Numbered from the stretch's first letter, positions 13,921 to 22,050 are shown. The stretch: 33,816 bases of DNA from CAZHAM01 sp964530415 (GCA_964530415.1 CAZHAM010000002.1:1-33816); one strand, 5' to 3'. Notes: generated from the sequence alone by a model not told the origin. Made by a program: numbers and translations.

Positions 13921-13949
13921 AGTATATGGGGTTTATGAAGATGTGGCAA
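13921..13949 (-). promoter_or_regulatory. Promoter of the transketolase operon
   Basis: On the minus strand: TTGCCA, a 17-base spacer and TATACT, ending 7 bases before the ATG at 13913. The match to consensus is good at both boxes, and the transcript should be leaderless or nearly so. Confidence 0.7.
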
Positions 13950-14376
13950 ATTTGACGAAAGTGCTAAAATATACATATCTAACCGCTTGGAAAGGAGGGC
14001 AGAAACAGTGAAGCGGATTGCCGGATTGGGTTAAGGGGGAATGAAAGTAGGCGAAGGCTGGTTTGTGTTTGGTCACGTTGCTGGTTGCAAAGGTCGAAAA
14101 GGTCGAAAATATGGAGGTCCGAATGAATATTGCCATGTTAAGCCCGCCTTTAGGTACTTTTCTGTAACATCTTGGCGCCCTGCTTCGAATTCGCGTCTTA
14201 ACTCAGCTCTGTTAAGCTGGGGACGCCTTTTGGTTATGGAGATAAGATCGTGCTCGCCGGATCATACATTTTTGGATCATTGCGGAGCGATATCCTCTCC
14301 ACATATTGCCACGTCTGTCGAATCGTCTTATCCCGGTGGGATCTGGCTGATGGACGTGGCTTCTCTTTTGAGAATT
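13950..14376. other. GC-rich stretch without a convincing gene (possible decayed plus-strand gene)
   Basis: Between the transketolase promoter and the LOG gene, the sampled 60-base blocks at 14161-14340 are 45-55% G+C, against about 30-35% nearby. On the plus strand there are two good Shine-Dalgarno sites. AAAGGAGG at 13991-13998 precedes a GTG at 14008 that stops after 8 codons. GGAGG precedes an ATG at 14123 that stops after 14 codons (MNIAMLSPPLGTFL). A 130-codon frame starts at 14041 and ends at 14433 inside the LOG gene, but has no family resemblance. Other frames have coding-like pieces cut by stops. An inverted repeat CTTAAC/GTTAAG (14197-14216) is nested in GCGTC/GACGC. It may be a relic gene or a structured RNA. 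Confidence 0.4.
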
Positions 14377-14991
14377 TCAGTTAAAACTTTGAGTGTACTC
14401 AAGCACTTCCTCAGGAGTAGTGCAGACTTTTAATAGTTCCCGTTCACCCGGTCTTATTCCCATACTTTTGCAAATGCAGTCCAATATTTCGTTCCAAAAC
14501 TCTCCGTACAAAATAATCGGTTTATTATTGCCCTCGTGAATTCGTGAACTTGCCCAAGTCATACCAAATTCGCTTATTGTTCCGGATGCACCCTTAAAGA
14601 CAATATGCAAATTTGTGTTTTGAAGAAGAACTTTTGTTCTGTCAAAATAATCAAGCGTGATAACTTCTTCGTCAAAGTGATTTAAAGGATCTGTGCCTTC
14701 GTAATTTAATTTTGGTTTATTGGGGTGGTAGGTGACTGACAGTACGCGCGCTCCGCCTGCTTTGGCACCTTCCGTTGATGCGCGCATAACGCCGGGTCCG
14801 CCGCCGTTAACAATTTCATATCCGTTTTCAGCCAAGAGTTTTGCCACATTATATGCATCGATGTAAGGTTGATCGTCTTTTTCCCAACTCGCACCTCCTA
14901 AAATGCCTATCTTTCTTATTTTTTTAACCGCGTTTGCAATGGAAGATACGGCCGCCGATCCATCAGTAATTTTCTGAGCAGGTTTATGCAT
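14377..14991 (-). CDS. LOG-family (lysine-decarboxylase-like) nucleotide-binding protein
   Basis: 204 residues. The Rossmann-like N-terminus KIGILGGASWEKDD and NGGGPGVMRASTEGAKAGG are typical of the LOG/YgdH family, which includes nucleoside 5'-monophosphate phosphoribohydrolases. The second signature, normally PGGxGTxxE, reads KGASGTISE here: Thr and Glu are kept, but PGG is replaced. Hence the activity may differ or substrate binding may be altered. The N-terminal 25 residues are an extra Ser/Ala-rich segment. It overlaps the rpe-like gene by 8 bases and closes the operon lgt - rpiB - rpe - LOG. It stops at TGA. Confidence 0.8.
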   Translation of the reverse strand: MHKPAQKITDGSAAVSSIANAVKKIRKIGILGGASWEKDDQPYIDAYNVAKLLAENGYEIVNGGGPGVMRASTEGAKAGGARVLSVTYHPNKPKLNYEGTDPLNHFDEEVITLDYFDRTKVLLQNTNLHIVFKGASGTISEFGMTWASSRIHEGNNKPIILYGEFWNEILDCICKSMGIRPGERELLKVCTTPEEVLEYTQSFN

Positions 14992-15616
14992 AATCTCTAA
15001 GTTCCTTCTGAAATTTTTTAAATTGATCTAACGGATTTTCCGCTTTAAAAATTGCAGATCCTATTACCAGATCTCTAATACCTAAGTTTAACAGATCTCT
15101 CAAAGTTGTTTCATTAACACCGCCGTCAACTTGTATCGGAATATCGGGAAAAGAAAATCTGAATGTTTTAATTTTTTCTAAAGAATTGGCATCAAAACCT
15201 CTTCCCTGTCCGCCGGGTTCGACAGTTATAAACTCAACATAATCTACAGTTTCGATATAAGGCAAAAGTTCTTTCACCTCGTCATGCGGTCCAATTGAGA
15301 TTCCCGACAGATATTCGTTTTTATTGCATTTATCTAAAAATCGATCGATGTAATTTCCTTTAATGTGACTGCATACCTTTTTAACTTTTTCGTATTTTTT
15401 CTCAACAAATCTTTGAGGGTCAAAAACCATAAGGTCAATTTCAAAATCGCAATAGGATTCAAAGTTATCTAAGTAATCAATATCAAAATACGTTTCTCCG
15501 TCGACAAAACCATTTTCAACAACATCCAACTGAATTAAAACAGCGTCATTTTTTAAAAGATTAATTTTATTTGTAATTTCGCCTAAATCTTTTTCTAAAA
15601 TAGTCGGGATGATCAT
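14984..15616 (-). CDS. rpe: Ribulose-phosphate 3-epimerase-like protein with altered metal site
   Basis: 210 residues, TIM-barrel length. ITVEPGGQGRGFD matches the VxPGFGGQxF loop, and IQVDGGVNETTLRDL with VIGSAIF is the family's phosphate-binding end. Of the usual metal and catalytic residues, the Asp in LDVV and the Asp in VDGG are kept. The His of HxDxMDG is Gln (IQLDVVENG), and the His of HLM is Asp (FEIDLMV). So it may use another metal arrangement or substrate. The context next to rpiB (4-base overlap) supports a pentose-phosphate role, converting ribulose 5-phosphate and xylulose 5-phosphate. Confidence 0.78.
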   Translation of the reverse strand: MIIPTILEKDLGEITNKINLLKNDAVLIQLDVVENGFVDGETYFDIDYLDNFESYCDFEIDLMVFDPQRFVEKKYEKVKKVCSHIKGNYIDRFLDKCNKNEYLSGISIGPHDEVKELLPYIETVDYVEFITVEPGGQGRGFDANSLEKIKTFRFSFPDIPIQVDGGVNETTLRDLLNLGIRDLVIGSAIFKAENPLDQFKKFQKELRDYA

Positions 15617-16062
15617 TCGTTTTCTTCAAAATTTTTAATTTTTTGCATTCTTCTAACATGCCTTTCCGCGCCGGAGAATTCGGTGTTTAACCACACACCC
15701 ACAATCTTTAATGCTTCTTCCACTGATAAATAGTCAGAAGGGAGGCATAAAATATTTGTGTTATCGTCTTTTCTAATACTTTCTGCGTGCTTAACACTAA
15801 AAGACAAAGACGCTCTTATTCCGGAAACTTTGTTAGCGGCAATATTTACGCCGGCTCCGTTTCTGCACATCAAAATCCCAAAAGAGTTTACATCAGCCGC
15901 AACCTTAGCCGCTAAAGGAAAAGTATAATCGGGGTAATCGTCGCCGGTTATTAACTCATTTGGCCCCATATCTTCAACATCAATACGAAAAGATTCGAGA
16001 TACTCTCTTAATTTTTCCTTGAGTTTAAAGCCACCGTGGTCTGATGCGATATATACTTTCAT
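15613..16062 (-). CDS. rpiB: Ribose-5-phosphate isomerase B / LacAB-family isomerase
   Basis: 149 residues. It has the start MKVYIASDHGGFKLKEKL, the centre GILMCRNGAGVNIAANKVSGIRASL and the end WLNTEFSGAERHVRRM, the standard order in RpiB. The catalytic Cys is present (MCRNG), though the following GTG of most members is RNG, and the downstream His of the HNxAN motif is absent (RKDDNTN). It isomerises ribose 5-phosphate and ribulose 5-phosphate, or a related sugar phosphate. It overlaps rpe by 4 bases and lgt by 4 bases, so translation of the three is coupled. Confidence 0.9.
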   Translation of the reverse strand: MKVYIASDHGGFKLKEKLREYLESFRIDVEDMGPNELITGDDYPDYTFPLAAKVAADVNSFGILMCRNGAGVNIAANKVSGIRASLSFSVKHAESIRKDDNTNILCLPSDYLSVEEALKIVGVWLNTEFSGAERHVRRMQKIKNFEENE

Positions 16063-16793
16063 CTTTTTTTATACCTAAAATTTGCTATTAGTACAGAAAG
16101 ATTCGGTATGATAATTAGTATAGATATCATTTGGGCTATGTTCAACCCAAGCATTTTCCACGGATTTAATCTAAAGAATTCCAGCACAAATCTAATACTA
16201 AAGTATCCCGTTAAATATATAGAAGTGATTACTCCGCTTCCTAATTTTATTTTTTTGGTTTTATACAAATAGCCTAATATCAAAAATAACAAAAGATCTA
16301 AAATCGATTCGTACAGGTAAATGGGGTGGTACCTTTCAACATTTTCTAAACCCTTATATCTAAATTCCGTCGGTATATACTGTCCCCAAGGAACGTTTGT
16401 CGGCAGACCGTAATTTTCGTGATTAATAAAATTTCCCCATCTGGCTATGCTCTGCGAAAGAGGTAGAACCAAAAATCCCAGATCAAACCAAAACGTTTTG
16501 TTTTGTTTTTTTATTTTTAAATAAAGATAAGCCCCCAACGCGCCACCAAAAATCGCTCCAATAATTCCTAACCCGCCATGCCATATTTGAAAGATTTTCA
16601 GAGGTTCGTATAGATAAAATGGCAAATAATCCAAAACGTGATAAATCCTTGCGCCGATAATTCCAAAAACAATGACCCAGATGGACATACCCCACAATAA
16701 ATCAGGATCTTTGCCCTCTTTTTTAACAATCTTTTCGCAAAGCAACAACGCAACAAGTATAGAAAAGGAAATTATGATTCCGTATGGTGACAT
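16059..16793 (-). CDS. lgt: Prolipoprotein diacylglyceryl transferase
   Basis: 244 residues with about seven membrane helices. The sequences HGGLGIIGAIFGGALGAY and QSIARWGNFINHENYG correspond to the Lgt signature (GRxGNFxNxExxG) with the conserved Arg, Asn and Glu. It transfers diacylglycerol from phosphatidylglycerol to the lipobox cysteine of prelipoproteins, so this organism should have lipoproteins and glycerophospholipids. It overlaps rpiB by 4 bases and touches the upstream membrane gene by 1 base. The coupling of an envelope enzyme with pentose isomerases looks like operon packing and not a pathway. Confidence 0.93.
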   Translation of the reverse strand: MSPYGIIISFSILVALLLCEKIVKKEGKDPDLLWGMSIWVIVFGIIGARIYHVLDYLPFYLYEPLKIFQIWHGGLGIIGAIFGGALGAYLYLKIKKQNKTFWFDLGFLVLPLSQSIARWGNFINHENYGLPTNVPWGQYIPTEFRYKGLENVERYHPIYLYESILDLLLFLILGYLYKTKKIKLGSGVITSIYLTGYFSIRFVLEFFRLNPWKMLGLNIAQMISILIIIPNLSVLIANFRYKKR

Positions 16794-17338
16794 TAATAAA
16801 TATACAGGCAGTAAACAAAAACCAGACAGACTACTGTAATATAAAGCATCGCCCCGCTTTTATTAGGTTTTTCTTTTAAAGCCCAAAACCATTCGTTCAA
16901 TTTATCGTTAAAATAATATTCCGAAAACTTGTAAATGGAATTGGCAAAAACCGATAATACTAAAGCTTTCGCCAATATAAATGTATCCGAAGAGATCACA
17001 AAAACCGAAAGTGCAGCTACAGCGATTTGAAAAAGAGCGCTATTCAAAGTTTTTTCTTGAATCTCGCCGCTATTAAAATTCATAAAGCTAAGCGCGTTTT
17101 TATAGTCGTGGTGTTTAAGGAATGTTGCTAATGTTCTTGAAAAATCCCTTTGGGGCTCGAGAAAATACGCGTAAATGATAAATTCTAAATCGAACACAAA
17201 AATTCCTATAAACGCGCCCAAGATTATCGCGGCGATTTGAAGTGGTTCTCTTACGGTATTTAGAGCCGTCATCACTACAATAAGCGTAATGGCTATCAAA
17301 ATAGGCATCCGATAATACTTTGTTATAACGCTGAACAT
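16793..17338 (-). CDS. Multi-pass membrane protein of unknown function
   Basis: 181 residues. Hydrophobic segments lie at about 10-27, 33-60 (probably two), 100-120 and 160-180, so four or five membrane passes, with a soluble loop between (EPQRDFSRTLATFLKHHDYKNALSF is part of it, shown here by its ends only). I recognise no family. It is the first gene of the lgt-rpiB-rpe-LOG operon, with a good promoter of its own. An envelope role alongside Lgt is possible but not shown. Confidence 0.65.
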   Translation of the reverse strand: MFSVITKYYRMPILIAITLIVVMTALNTVREPLQIAAIILGAFIGIFVFDLEFIIYAYFLEPQRDFSRTLATFLKHHDYKNALSFMNFNSGEIQEKTLNSALFQIAVAALSVFVISSDTFILAKALVLSVFANSIYKFSEYYFNDKLNEWFWALKEKPNKSGAMLYITVVCLVFVYCLYIY

Positions 17339-17345
17339 TACTTAA

Positions 17346-17374
17346 ATCTTATTTTATTTAGTGTTCTAATTCAA
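17346..17374 (-). promoter_or_regulatory. Promoter of the membrane protein-lgt-rpiB-rpe-LOG operon
   Basis: On the minus strand: TTGAAT, a 17-base spacer and TAAGAT, ending 7 bases before the ATG at 17338. The -35 overlaps the 3' end of the upstream gene. No Shine-Dalgarno site is seen; a leaderless transcript is predicted. Confidence 0.5.
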
Positions 17375-17643
17375 CTCTTTGTTTTTAACTCTTTTTTTAA
17401 CTCGTTTAATTTCCACATAAAAAGCCGGCCTTTTGTGGTAGCGTTTTCTGATTTTAGGACGAATTCTCTCGCACGTTCCAACAAAGTCCTGTCTGTTGAC
17501 TTTGCCAATTTGATGTAAAGGGATCTATGAGCTATGTCACCGAATTCATCAGCTAGCCTGTTACCATAGGCCTGATACTCGTATTTGTTTCGGTAATCTT
17601 TTTTTAGAGTTTTGTTTTTTAAGATGTCCGCTAACTTGTCCAC
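17371..17643 (-). CDS. Small basic hypothetical protein
   Basis: 90 residues from a GTG start, 4 bases after the preceding gene. It is helical and rich in Lys, Arg and aromatic residues: KKDYRNKYEYQAYGNRLADEFG, then HRSLYIKLAKSTDRTLLERAREFVL and a C-terminal Lys-rich helix. There is no membrane segment and no cysteine. I do not recognise a named family; the charge suggests nucleic-acid or ribosome contact, which is inference. It is cotranscribed with the DUF4870-like membrane protein. Confidence 0.65.
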   Translation of the reverse strand: MDKLADILKNKTLKKDYRNKYEYQAYGNRLADEFGDIAHRSLYIKLAKSTDRTLLERAREFVLKSENATTKGRLFMWKLNELKKELKTKS

Positions 17644-17647
17644 GGTT

Positions 17648-18046
17648 TTACTGCTGTTTTGCTACTTGGTCTTTTGCCATCTTTCCCAAATAAGGGAGCA
17701 TGTACTCTTCTTTGTTGTAAGCTTTCCACATTAGTAAGAACCATAATACTATTGAGGCTACATATACTAATGGTGCGAGAACAAAGCCAATTAGCACAAC
17801 AAATAGCATGTTAGCAATTGACGTAGCAATAAATGTTGCTATTCCAAACAAAATTGATTGAAACGCATGAAATCTTACAAATTTATCCTCTTTTTCTATT
17901 AAGTAAAAAATAATACCGGTAATTGGGGGAATTAAATAAGATAAAGCTGCTGCTACGTTTGGTTCCAATCCTTCGAGAGGATTTGAGTTACTCTGCGAAC
18001 TATCTGACTGAGGCATATTGTTATTAGTTTGTGTATTTTCTTCCAT
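17648..18046 (-). CDS. DUF4870 (Tic20-like) membrane protein
   Basis: 132 residues. A polar Asn/Gln/Ser-rich head (1-30) precedes the signature NVAAALSYLIPPITGIIFYLIEK, whose continuation includes DKFVRFHAFQSILFG. That is the typical DUF4870 core: a first helix, a short charged loop with VRFHAxQS, and two or three further helices up to about residue 110. Family function is unknown. It lies 34 bases after the ligase gene on the same strand. No clear promoter was found. Confidence 0.82.
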   Translation of the reverse strand: MEENTQTNNNMPQSDSSQSNSNPLEGLEPNVAAALSYLIPPITGIIFYLIEKEDKFVRFHAFQSILFGIATFIATSIANMLFVVLIGFVLAPLVYVASIVLWFLLMWKAYNKEEYMLPYLGKMAKDQVAKQQ

Positions 18047-18080
18047 AATCAGTTGATTTTGACATAAATTTATTGCAGAA

Positions 18081-19874
18081 TCAACCTTTTTTAACTTTTT
18101 GAGCTTTAAACATGCCCGATAACTCTTTAATTGTTGTCGCTTCTTCAGCTCTTTTGTCTTCTCTAAAATTTATTAATCTCGGAAACCTTAGAGCGTAGCC
18201 TGTCGAGTGTGTAGGCGAGACCGAAATTTCGTCAGCGCCGATTTCTACAACTATTTTTGGGGCCAATATTACGTCTGGTTTAAATATTTTATGAATCTCA
18301 ACATTTGCGGGTATTTTGGTCACAACATACTTATCCGCCATAGATTTAAGTTTGACCCAATCCTCGTCTTTTAAACCGGTTCCGACCTTTGTGACGGTTT
18401 TAAATGTTTCGTTCTTTTCATCGTAAATTCCAACTAAGAATCCTCCGATGCCAAACTTCGATCTCACGCCCTTGCCGTAGTAATACCCAAGCACTACGCA
18501 GTCCATACTGTCTTGTATGAGAGTTTGGTCGGCTCTTTTAAGTTTCACCCACGAATGAGTTCTTGCCCCTGCCTGATAAGAGTCGCCGGGCTTTTTAACA
18601 ATAAGTCCTTCAAGGTTTTTGGCTACAGCCACGTCATAGTATTCTTTGAGTTTTTCAAATTCGTCTGTTTCAAGATAATCGTCAACAACGATAGTTTCAC
18701 CTTTGCCGACTATTTTGGTTAAAATTGCTTTTCTTTCCCTTAAGGTTTTGTCTATCATGCTTTTACCGTTTAAGTACAAGATATCAAAAACAAAGTATTT
18801 TAAAGGAATCGTTTTTGCGAGTTCCTCGACATTGTGTTTGCGTTTTCTTTGAATAGTTTCCTGAAAGGGTAAAAAAGCCCCTGTTTCTTTGTTATAGCCG
18901 ATTGCCTCGCCGTCCAAGATCACCGAATCCGCCTTTATCTGTTTTTTAGCTGCTTCGACTAAATCGGGGTATTGATGGGTAGTTTCCTCAAGATTTCTGG
19001 TGAACGTTTTTAAGAGTATCTTGCTTTTGTCGCCGCCAAAAAGGCTTGTCTGCTCACTTTCTTTGTTCTTTACCTGCTTATTCTTATCCATATGAAGTTG
19101 TACGCGTGTTCCGTCAAATTTAAACTCTGCCCACACCACGCCCATTTTTCCGATAACCTCATCCATACCGCCTTCGAGCCTTTGGGCCTTTTGCGAGAGT
19201 ACGGGAACCCCCGTTTCGATAGTTATGTCCTTTAGTCCTTTAATTCCTTTTGTTTTAATTAATTTCGCAATCAATCCGATATCAGGATGGATGCTATATA
19301 CCCCCTCAATTTCTTCACGGAGGGACTTATCCTTTTTAAGTAGGTTAGAGAGGGCGTCCAAAACCGTTAGTTCTGTAAAACCAAGTCTTGTTGTTCCCAG
19401 AATTATTCTGATGGCAAATTTAGCCGATAATTTGTCGAGTTCTTTTAAAAGTTTTGCTGTTTTGGCGACTTTAAGTTCCTGAGAACCGGAGCCTTCTGAT
19501 TGGGCAATTTCTACAAAGCGTGCGTGTATCTCAGAAATTGTTATATTAGAAGCTTTGTGGACGGGAGTTAACTCATACGCGACACTGCCTAGATCGCCGT
19601 TTTCGCTGTACAACTTTTGTATTTTTTCCAGGATATCGCTGTTTTCTTTTGTTGCATAAGCACTTGCAAATATTCTAATCACCATTTTTTCGGCGATGTT
19701 AAACTTTTCGCTTTCAAATGGCGCTCTTAGGTATCCCGAGGAGAGGTACAGTGCTATGTCGGTTTCCTCTGGTTCGAGCTCGGCGATTAATTCGGCTAAA
19801 ATAGAGGTAATCTCGAGTCTTTTTGGCGTGTCTTCCAACCTTTGTAAAAACTCGCATAATCTTGAAAATTTCAT
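18081..19874 (-). CDS. lig: ATP-dependent DNA ligase, archaeal/eukaryotic LIG1 type
   Basis: 597 residues. An N-terminal helical DNA-binding domain (about 1-205) is followed by the adenylation domain with motif I KFDG (Lys252 is the adenylated residue), DGEAIGYN (motif III), FVFDILYLNGKSM (IIIa), EGLIVKKP (IV) and SWVKLKR (V), and then an OB-fold domain. Most bacteria seal replication nicks with NAD-dependent LigA. This full-length three-domain ATP-dependent enzyme is archaeal in style and is seen in some CPR genomes, so it may be the replicative ligase here or an acquired one. It has its own promoter 6 bases before the start, and a degenerate Fic gene lies upstream on the same strand. Confidence 0.94.
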   Translation of the reverse strand: MKFSRLCEFLQRLEDTPKRLEITSILAELIAELEPEETDIALYLSSGYLRAPFESEKFNIAEKMVIRIFASAYATKENSDILEKIQKLYSENGDLGSVAYELTPVHKASNITISEIHARFVEIAQSEGSGSQELKVAKTAKLLKELDKLSAKFAIRIILGTTRLGFTELTVLDALSNLLKKDKSLREEIEGVYSIHPDIGLIAKLIKTKGIKGLKDITIETGVPVLSQKAQRLEGGMDEVIGKMGVVWAEFKFDGTRVQLHMDKNKQVKNKESEQTSLFGGDKSKILLKTFTRNLEETTHQYPDLVEAAKKQIKADSVILDGEAIGYNKETGAFLPFQETIQRKRKHNVEELAKTIPLKYFVFDILYLNGKSMIDKTLRERKAILTKIVGKGETIVVDDYLETDEFEKLKEYYDVAVAKNLEGLIVKKPGDSYQAGARTHSWVKLKRADQTLIQDSMDCVVLGYYYGKGVRSKFGIGGFLVGIYDEKNETFKTVTKVGTGLKDEDWVKLKSMADKYVVTKIPANVEIHKIFKPDVILAPKIVVEIGADEISVSPTHSTGYALRFPRLINFREDKRAEEATTIKELSGMFKAQKVKKG

Positions 19875-19880
19875 AAAGCT

Positions 19881-19886
19881 ATTATA
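19881..19886 (-). promoter_or_regulatory. -10 box of the DNA ligase gene
   Basis: A perfect TATAAT on the minus strand ends 6 bases before the ATG at 19874. It lies just before the 3' end of the upstream Fic-like gene. Leaderless transcription is predicted. Confidence 0.55.
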
Positions 19887-19897
19887 CAGCTCCAGGT

Positions 19898-20890
19898 TTA
19901 TTTAAGCTCGTATCGGGAGGATTTGGTGCTACCGCGTTTAACTACAATTCCCATATCTATTAACACCTTTAGATCCCTTAGAACAGTGTCTTCTGAGATT
20001 GAGGGGAATACTCTTTCGAAATCCTTGTTTTGAAGCATAACGTAGTCCTGGAGATATTCGACAATTTTCTCCTGTCTCTGTGAAAGCTTTGCTCTTCCGG
20101 ATGCTTTGGCGATTTTCGTATCTTTTTCGATAAGCTTTACCTTTTCTTTTATTGAAAGCGTTTCGTAAGCTACGGCTTCGGTGAAAAACTCCATCCATCT
20201 AGTGAAATCGGGGTATTTTCCAGTTAATGAACTAATATTATGTTCGTATTCGTTTTGGAGCCTCAGATAGTAGCTTGGAAGTGAAATAAACCCCCTGAAG
20301 TCATAATTTGAAATCTCAAGGTAAGTGGCGCACGCAATTTCGGCTACGGCGTCGTTGTAGTGTTCAAAAGGCTCTATTAGTTCAAATACCCCTTTTAAAA
20401 TGGCAGCAATGATTAAAGGGTGGTTCTCCTTCGCGTCTAAGGAGTTGATCCAGTCAAAAGCTTCGGTAATATAAGCTAAAACCTCGTCTGCGTCGATCTT
20501 GTTTAATATATTTTTGTTACGATAAACACCTCTTTTGCCTTTAGGTATAAGGTTATCCGTAATGTTCTGGTGTATAAATTTGATTGAAAGTTCTTCGAGC
20601 TCCTTGTTTTTTGATATCTCTTTTGTTGAGTTGTAAGCCTCTTTTAGGTTCACTACTTCTTGTGGAACGTTTGCAGAAAGGCCGTCAACATACCTTTTTA
20701 CCGTTTCATAATTTGTACTCAAACCTGTCAATTGAACGTTAGCGTAGATGTTTTTAGACAAAACCTCTTTTTTAAATTGAGCTTCCCAGGCCGGCAGTAT
20801 TGTTGTGGTTTCAATAATGGCCTTGCAATACTCAGCAGAGCCGATATTTTTTAATATTTTTGGTGTTATTGTAAATTCAGGGATAAACAT
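19898..20890 (-). CDS. Degenerate Fic-fold protein with C-terminal winged helix
   Basis: 330 residues. The layout matches Fic proteins with a DNA-binding tail: an N-terminal helical cap, a Fic core (about 100-215) with GKRGVYRNKNI (the GxxR region) and the central loop, then a winged helix (about 265-330, KLSQRQEKIVEYLQDY to KRGSTKSSRYEL). The Fic motif HPFxxGNGR reads EPFEHYNDA (173-181): the catalytic His is Glu, and both glycines and the Arg are lost. The inhibitory motif [S/T]xxxE[G/N] is also absent (LTGLSTN at 54-60). AMP transfer is therefore unlikely. It may act as a transcription regulator or scaffold. The start is the ATG at 20890. Confidence 0.78.
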   Translation of the reverse strand: MFIPEFTITPKILKNIGSAEYCKAIIETTTILPAWEAQFKKEVLSKNIYANVQLTGLSTNYETVKRYVDGLSANVPQEVVNLKEAYNSTKEISKNKELEELSIKFIHQNITDNLIPKGKRGVYRNKNILNKIDADEVLAYITEAFDWINSLDAKENHPLIIAAILKGVFELIEPFEHYNDAVAEIACATYLEISNYDFRGFISLPSYYLRLQNEYEHNISSLTGKYPDFTRWMEFFTEAVAYETLSIKEKVKLIEKDTKIAKASGRAKLSQRQEKIVEYLQDYVMLQNKDFERVFPSISEDTVLRDLKVLIDMGIVVKRGSTKSSRYELK

Positions 20891-21006
20891 ATATTTAACT
20901 CTTTAATAATAATTCTCGCATATTTACCGCAAGAGACAAACACCTGTTTTAACAAGAAGAAAGCCCGGATTTGTTCATGAAAACGATCTAAATTATCTAC
21001 GTGGTA

Positions 21007-22050
21007 CTACAAATTAACTAATTTACAGCTTTTGCCCAGGTTAAGCTTTTCGGCACTTGTAATTATTGTTTGTTGAAAATCGATTAGCCGAATAACTTCT
21101 TTTCTGTGTTCGTCATCCAGTTCGGAGAATATGTCGTCTAAAAGCAAAACCGGCTTTTCACCGACTTTTTTCTCGATAAAGTTTATCTCAGCGATTTTTA
21201 GTGATAGTATCGCGCTTCTTTGTTGACCTCTGGAACCAAACTCAGAGATGTCGTAACCGTCCATTAAAATCTCGAAATCGTCTCGGTGGGGGCCTACAAG
21301 TGTTGTTTTTGCCATAATTTCTTTATCTCTGTGGCTCTCAATTCTTTCGGGGCTTATTTTATTTATTTTGTAGACTATTTCTAGGTCCTTTTTAATTGAA
21401 CTGCCGTTGTTTGCAAGGTCGTCTTGGTAGAAATTGAGTAGTTCAGTTCGCTTTTGTTGTATGAACTCGCCTGATTCGATTATTTTTTCTTCCCAAAAGC
21501 CTAATTGTCCGCGGCCCCGTCCTTCTTCGTTAATCATCTCTAACAATTTGTTGCGTTGTCTCAAAGACTTTGTAAATGTTGTCAGCGCGCGTTTATACTC
21601 GTAGTCAATTTGAGAAAGAACTAAATCCATGTGTTTTCTACGTTCTGAGGGCGAGCCCGTGATAATTTCAATGTCTTCTGGCGCAAAAATTACGGTGTTA
21701 AACACTTTATTAAACAATTTCTGGCTTTTAGCTACTTTATTTACCTTTTCCTTTTTTGTAGAAGCATTTTCATACACCTCGCTTTTAATTATTTGCACTT
21801 CTAATAGATATTCTTGGTCGTCTGACAGCACATTTCCTACTACTGAACAAAAGTTTTTATCATGTTCAATCATATCCCTGTCATAGCGGGCTTTATTAGA
21901 TTTTGAGGCCGAAAGCAGATAAATTGATTCAAGTATGTTTGTTTTACCCGACCCGTTTGCTCCCTGAATTAAAGTAAGCTTGTTATCAAACTCGAGCTCC
22001 AGAGTTTTATGGTTCCTAAAATGTTTTAATTTTATTTTGTTAAGCTCCAT
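21007..22050 (-). CDS. recF: DNA replication and repair protein RecF
   Basis: 347 residues, normal length. It opens MELNKIKLKHFRNHKTLEL, with Walker A GANGSGKTN, the ABC-type signature SRGQQRSAILSLKIAE and Walker B with D-loop PVLLLDDIFSELD. RecF loads RecA at gapped DNA with RecO and RecR. A clear Shine-Dalgarno site (GGAGAAA) lies just before the ATG and overlaps the stop of mutM, so the two are coupled. Here recF is with mutM and a glycosyltransferase and not in the common dnaA-dnaN-recF cluster. Confidence 0.95.
   Translation of the reverse strand: MELNKIKLKHFRNHKTLELEFDNKLTLIQGANGSGKTNILESIYLLSASKSNKARYDRDMIEHDKNFCSVVGNVLSDDQEYLLEVQIIKSEVYENASTKKEKVNKVAKSQKLFNKVFNTVIFAPEDIEIITGSPSERRKHMDLVLSQIDYEYKRALTTFTKSLRQRNKLLEMINEEGRGRGQLGFWEEKIIESGEFIQQKRTELLNFYQDDLANNGSSIKKDLEIVYKINKISPERIESHRDKEIMAKTTLVGPHRDDFEILMDGYDISEFGSRGQQRSAILSLKIAEINFIEKKVGEKPVLLLDDIFSELDDEHRKEVIRLIDFQQTIITSAEKLNLGKSCKLVNL

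Noticed and set aside
14041..14433. 130-codon plus-strand frame
   Set aside because: Its Shine-Dalgarno-like run is only one base from the ATG, it overlaps the LOG gene by 57 bases and shows no family features. It is kept only as part of the region note.
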